From NCBI GenBank assembly GCA_964433645.1, contig CAYSSK010000003.1, forward strand, positions 1 through 64,000: a stretch of DNA of 64,000 nt. The letters are read 5' to 3'. The notes beneath the pieces were generated by a model. It ran no database searches and had not been told where the DNA came from. It saw nothing but the letters and a program-made list of their open reading frames with translations. The translations under genes were made by a program, and so were the position numbers. Source of the stretch: Desulfofustis sp964433645. GTDB taxonomy: Bacteria > Desulfobacterota > Desulfobulbia > Desulfobulbales > Desulfocapsaceae. This document shows positions 61,512 through 64,000 of this stretch, piece after piece. Positions within the stretch are counted from its first letter, which is position 1, and each line of letters begins with the position of its first letter.

Positions 61512-62924
61512 ATGTTTGATGCAATGGTGATTCTGCCGCTTGTGGCAACGGGTGCCGGCGCCATCCTGATTATGCTCGTCGCGGCTTTTGAGACCTTTCG
61601 GCGGGAGGGGATTTCCATCCTCGGCATGGGGCTGTTCGCCTTTGCCTTTTTCATTCAGTTGACCGTTGACAACAGCGGCGATATTTACCCCTTTGCCGAG
61701 GTGTTCAACGGGATGCTCGTCGCCAATACCTTTACCAAGGTGGCCGGCCTGATCATTCTTGCCTGCGGCTTTTTTTCGGCTCTGGCCGCCCAGACCTATT
61801 TCACCCAGAACAAGGGGTTCGTTCTCGAGTTTTACTGCATGCTGCTGTTCGCCGCGTTCGGCATGCTGCTGATGACCATGGTTGCCGAATTGATCACGCT
61901 GTTCATCGCGCTGGAGATCATGTCCCTGGCCGTTTACACGCTGGTCGGTTATGACCGCCACAGCGTGATCAGATCCGAGGCGGTTTTGAAATACCTGATG
62001 CTCGGCGCTTTCGCCGGCGCCTTCTATGTGATGGGTGCGGTACTGGTGTATGCCGGTACCGGCAGCACCTCGTTTACCGTCATCGGTGCGGTCATTGCCG
62101 ACAGCGGCTATCTGGGCAACCCGGCCCTGGTCGGCGGCTCTTTTCTGATACTTTTCGCCTTTTTGTTCAAGGCCGCGGCTTTTCCGTTCCATGCCTGGGT
62201 GATCGATGTCTATGACGGGGCACCGCTACCGGTGACCGGCTTTATGGCGACCGCCGTAAAGACCTCGGTCTTCGCGGTACTGGCCAATTTTCTGCTGATC
62301 AATCCCGAGGTCCATCAGGGCTGGGTCACCTTTTTGTTTTACCTCTCTATCCTGACGATGTTTGCCGGCAACCTGATCGCCATCGGTCAGCAGAATCTGA
62401 AGCGGATGCTCGCCGCTTCCGGCATCGTCCATACCGGTTATCTGCTCATTGCTCTGGTGGCGCTGGGCAGTGAGGAGTTCGGCGGCGGGGCGATCCTCTT
62501 TTATCTGGCCGCCTACGGTGTCGCAACGCTCGGCCTGTTCGTCGCGCTCTCCTATCTGAGCGGTGCGGACGAGCGGCGGGTCAGTTTCGACGATTTTCGT
62601 GGGCTGGCCAAGGTGCGGCCCTACTCGGCGGCCTGTATCGCCATTTTCCTGCTGTCGATGGCCGGTATTCCGCCGACGGCCGGGTTCATGGGAAAATTCT
62701 ATATCATAGTCGGGGCTTTTCAGGCCGGTCATGCAACCCTGGCGGTGCTCGGCATCGTCAGCAGCATCCTGTCGCTCTGGTACTACCTGCGACTGATCAT
62801 CGTCATGTATTTCCGGGAGCCGGAACAGCGCTTCGATGTCGCCGAGTTGACGCTGGCGCCGGTGGGCACGATCGTTCTGGCCGTTTGCGTGTTTGCCATC
62901 AGTTTTTATCCGGTGGTGTTATAG
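61512..62924 (+). CDS. nuoN: NADH-quinone oxidoreductase subunit N (antiporter-like)
   Basis: A 470-residue third pump subunit: ELITLFIALEIMSLAVYTLV, SEAVLKYLMLGAFAGAFYVM, FKAAAFPFHAWVIDVYDGAP and AASGIVHTGYLLIALVALGS are all family landmarks. It is the last nuo gene; a 70-nt gap leads to the CBS-domain gene without an obvious terminator, so read-through is likely. Confidence 0.95.
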   Translation: MFDAMVILPLVATGAGAILIMLVAAFETFRREGISILGMGLFAFAFFIQLTVDNSGDIYPFAEVFNGMLVANTFTKVAGLIILACGFFSALAAQTYFTQNKGFVLEFYCMLLFAAFGMLLMTMVAELITLFIALEIMSLAVYTLVGYDRHSVIRSEAVLKYLMLGAFAGAFYVMGAVLVYAGTGSTSFTVIGAVIADSGYLGNPALVGGSFLILFAFLFKAAAFPFHAWVIDVYDGAPLPVTGFMATAVKTSVFAVLANFLLINPEVHQGWVTFLFYLSILTMFAGNLIAIGQQNLKRMLAASGIVHTGYLLIALVALGSEEFGGGAILFYLAAYGVATLGLFVALSYLSGADERRVSFDDFRGLAKVRPYSAACIAIFLLSMAGIPPTAGFMGKFYIIVGAFQAGHATLAVLGIVSSILSLWYYLRLIIVMYFREPEQRFDVAELTLAPVGTIVLAVCVFAISFYPVVL

Positions 62925-62994
62925 CCGCCCCAGAACCGATTTCGACAGCCGGCCGGCAAGCCGGCGCATCAACCCAATCACAACAGGCATCATC

Positions 62995-63435
62995 ATGAAA
63001 GTAAAAGACATTCTGGCCGAAAAAGGAACGCGGGTGGTAACCACCCACGAGCACAACCTGTTGATCGATGTGGTGGCGCTCTTTTTTGCCAACCGGATCG
63101 GCTCGCTGGTGGTGGTTGATAAGTACGACAAGATTTTGGGCATCGTCGCGCCCAATGACGTGCTCAAGGCGGTCCACCAGCAACCGGAATCCATCTCCAG
63201 CGTATCGGTCAGCGAGGTGATGACCAAAGATGTCATCGTGGCCACGCCGGAAGACAAGGTCTCGAACCTGATGAGCATCATGACCGAGAACCGTATTCGT
63301 CACATCCCGATCATCGACAACGGCAAACTGGCCGGTCTCGTATCCATCGGCGATGCGGTCAAGGCCCAGATCACCGAACAGGACGTCGAAATCCGCCATC
63401 TCAGAGATTACATGCAGGATAAATACCCCAGTTAA
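62995..63435 (+). CDS. Tandem CBS-domain protein
   Basis: A 146-residue protein consisting of two CBS motifs and nothing else: KVKDILAEKGTRVVTTHEHN and LVVVDKYDKILGIVAPNDVL for the first, VSEVMTKDVIVATPEDKVSN and HIPIIDNGKLAGLVSIGDAV for the second. Such pairs bind adenine nucleotides and sense energy charge or act as redox/energy-responsive adapters. ATG 62995 is chosen as the natural domain start; its RBS is weak. Being just behind nuo, it may report energy state for the respiratory complex, but that is a guess. Confidence 0.88.
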   Translation: MKVKDILAEKGTRVVTTHEHNLLIDVVALFFANRIGSLVVVDKYDKILGIVAPNDVLKAVHQQPESISSVSVSEVMTKDVIVATPEDKVSNLMSIMTENRIRHIPIIDNGKLAGLVSIGDAVKAQITEQDVEIRHLRDYMQDKYPS

Positions 63436-63604
63436 GGGACGCTCTTAACTTGTTAACATTATGAGCCGTATATATCTCGACCTATGACCGGCGGTGCAGC
63501 CAGCCAACGGTCGCCGCGGACGCTCGTCAAAGGACGCGCTCTTTCTGGATCTCCGACATGCAGCGACCGGGTGCGCTACATACCATGGCGAATGTGCACT
63601 ACGG

Positions 63605-64000
63605 TCATTCCGGTGAACTGCCGGTTTTTCCCACCGGGCAGGCAAACTCACACCGTCGACAGTATTTGATCGAAATCCTCTCGCCGGCACGTGAAGCCCC
63701 GCCTTCGGCGTCGTCCTGGAGCATCCGGTTCGTGCATGAAGGCCGGTCATAAGCACCGTCCCGTGCCGGTAAGTCCGCCGGGCGGTCGATAGCTGCAATC
63801 GGTACCGCTTTTTCAGACAGGGCCTGTTCCGGACAAACCTTTCTGCACGGTGCTGAACAGGCAGCACAGGGGTCAAAGACGAGCGGGCCGGTCGGACATA
63901 ATTCCTCTTCAAGAAGCAAGGCCCTGAGCCGCACCCGTGGGCCATAATCAGGAGTAATCAGCATATTATTCTTGCCGATACACCCCAGCCCGGCCAATAC
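63605..64000 (-). CDS. QueG-like iron-sulfur protein, partial (5' end outside window)
   Basis: The last 130-odd codons of a minus-strand gene cut by the right edge. It shows AGLGCIGKNNMLITPDYGPR, the region next to the cobalamin/catalytic domain of epoxyqueuosine reductase-like proteins, and then a ferredoxin-like set CPTGPLVFDPCAACSAPCRKVCPEQAL with a second group CRRCEFACPVGK (each split here). QueG itself reduces epoxyqueuosine in tRNA; this protein lacks the HEAT-repeat C-terminus and may be one of the short QueG-like proteins of anaerobes. Confidence 0.75.
   Translation of the reverse strand, partial: VLAGLGCIGKNNMLITPDYGPRVRLRALLLEEELCPTGPLVFDPCAACSAPCRKVCPEQALSEKAVPIAAIDRPADLPARDGAYDRPSCTNRMLQDDAEGGASRAGERISIKYCRRCEFACPVGKTGSSPE

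Noticed and set aside
1..64000. CRISPR arrays, rRNA or tRNA genes
   Set aside because: No regularly spaced repeats and no cloverleaf-type sequences with the expected T-loop and acceptor pairing were found on reading both strands.

Overview
The window is a GC-rich bacterial chromosome segment with short intergenic gaps and frequent GTG/TTG starts. Its content suggests a deltaproteobacterial (Desulfobacterota-like) anaerobe with sulfur-linked metabolism: a DsrC-like protein, a TauE/SafE-type permease, a TAXI TRAP transporter, several sigma-54 activators, a molybdopterin oxidoreductase, a c-heme-bearing CydA-like protein and a full NADH-type complex I. The genus cannot be fixed from the sequence alone. 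No rRNA, tRNA or CRISPR array was seen.

Layout. 1-4000: the 3' end of sbcC, a DksA/TraR zinc-finger protein, a YqaA-like membrane protein, an MFS exporter and an HDOD protein. 4000-15000: a signalling and redox cluster. It comprises an NtrC-type activator, a small membrane protein, a membrane histidine kinase, a lone receiver, a 947-residue TorD-chaperone/molybdoenzyme fusion, a GAF-GAF-PAS-HisKA protein with no ATPase domain, a TSUP permease and a small membrane protein behind an RBS-overlapping terminator. Three copies of a 16-bp inverted repeat (upstream of the activator, and as a tandem pair between activator and kinase operon) plus a candidate sigma-54 promoter suggest the activator controls itself and the operon. 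This cluster is the most likely undescribed system here.

15000-19750: the three-gene osmolyte locus for N-acetylglutaminylglutamine amide (amidotransferase, synthetase, M42-like hydrolase). 20100-23200: two coiled-coil proteins, a DsrC-like protein lacking both canonical redox cysteines, and a second HDOD protein.

23600-37600: a visibly AT-richer accessory island bounded and interrupted by decayed transposases (IS630, IS200/IS605, IS5 and a frameshifted IS4 element). Its core is a perfect sigma-54 promoter followed by acyl-CoA dehydrogenase, CaiB-type CoA-transferase, putative lipoprotein, TAXI binding protein and fused TRAP permease, ending in a strong terminator. A PrpR-N-type sigma-54 activator and, beyond IS debris, etfBA follow. 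The dehydrogenase-like enzyme lacks the usual catalytic glutamate, and its residue pattern recalls 3-sulfinopropionyl-CoA desulfinases. The locus looks like a transferred module for uptake and CoA-dependent breakdown or reduction of an organic acid.

37700-48700: housekeeping and accessory genes: an AEC permease, SelO, a SIMPL protein, an FAH-family hydrolase, a CydA-like protein with three heme-c sites and its membrane partner, an MBL-fold lipoprotein, a CDF transporter fused to an HD-GYP remnant, and threonine aldolase. 49480-62924: a complete nuoA-N operon with fused nuoCD, short nuoG and long nuoH, followed by a CBS-domain protein and, at the right edge, a partial QueG-like Fe-S protein.
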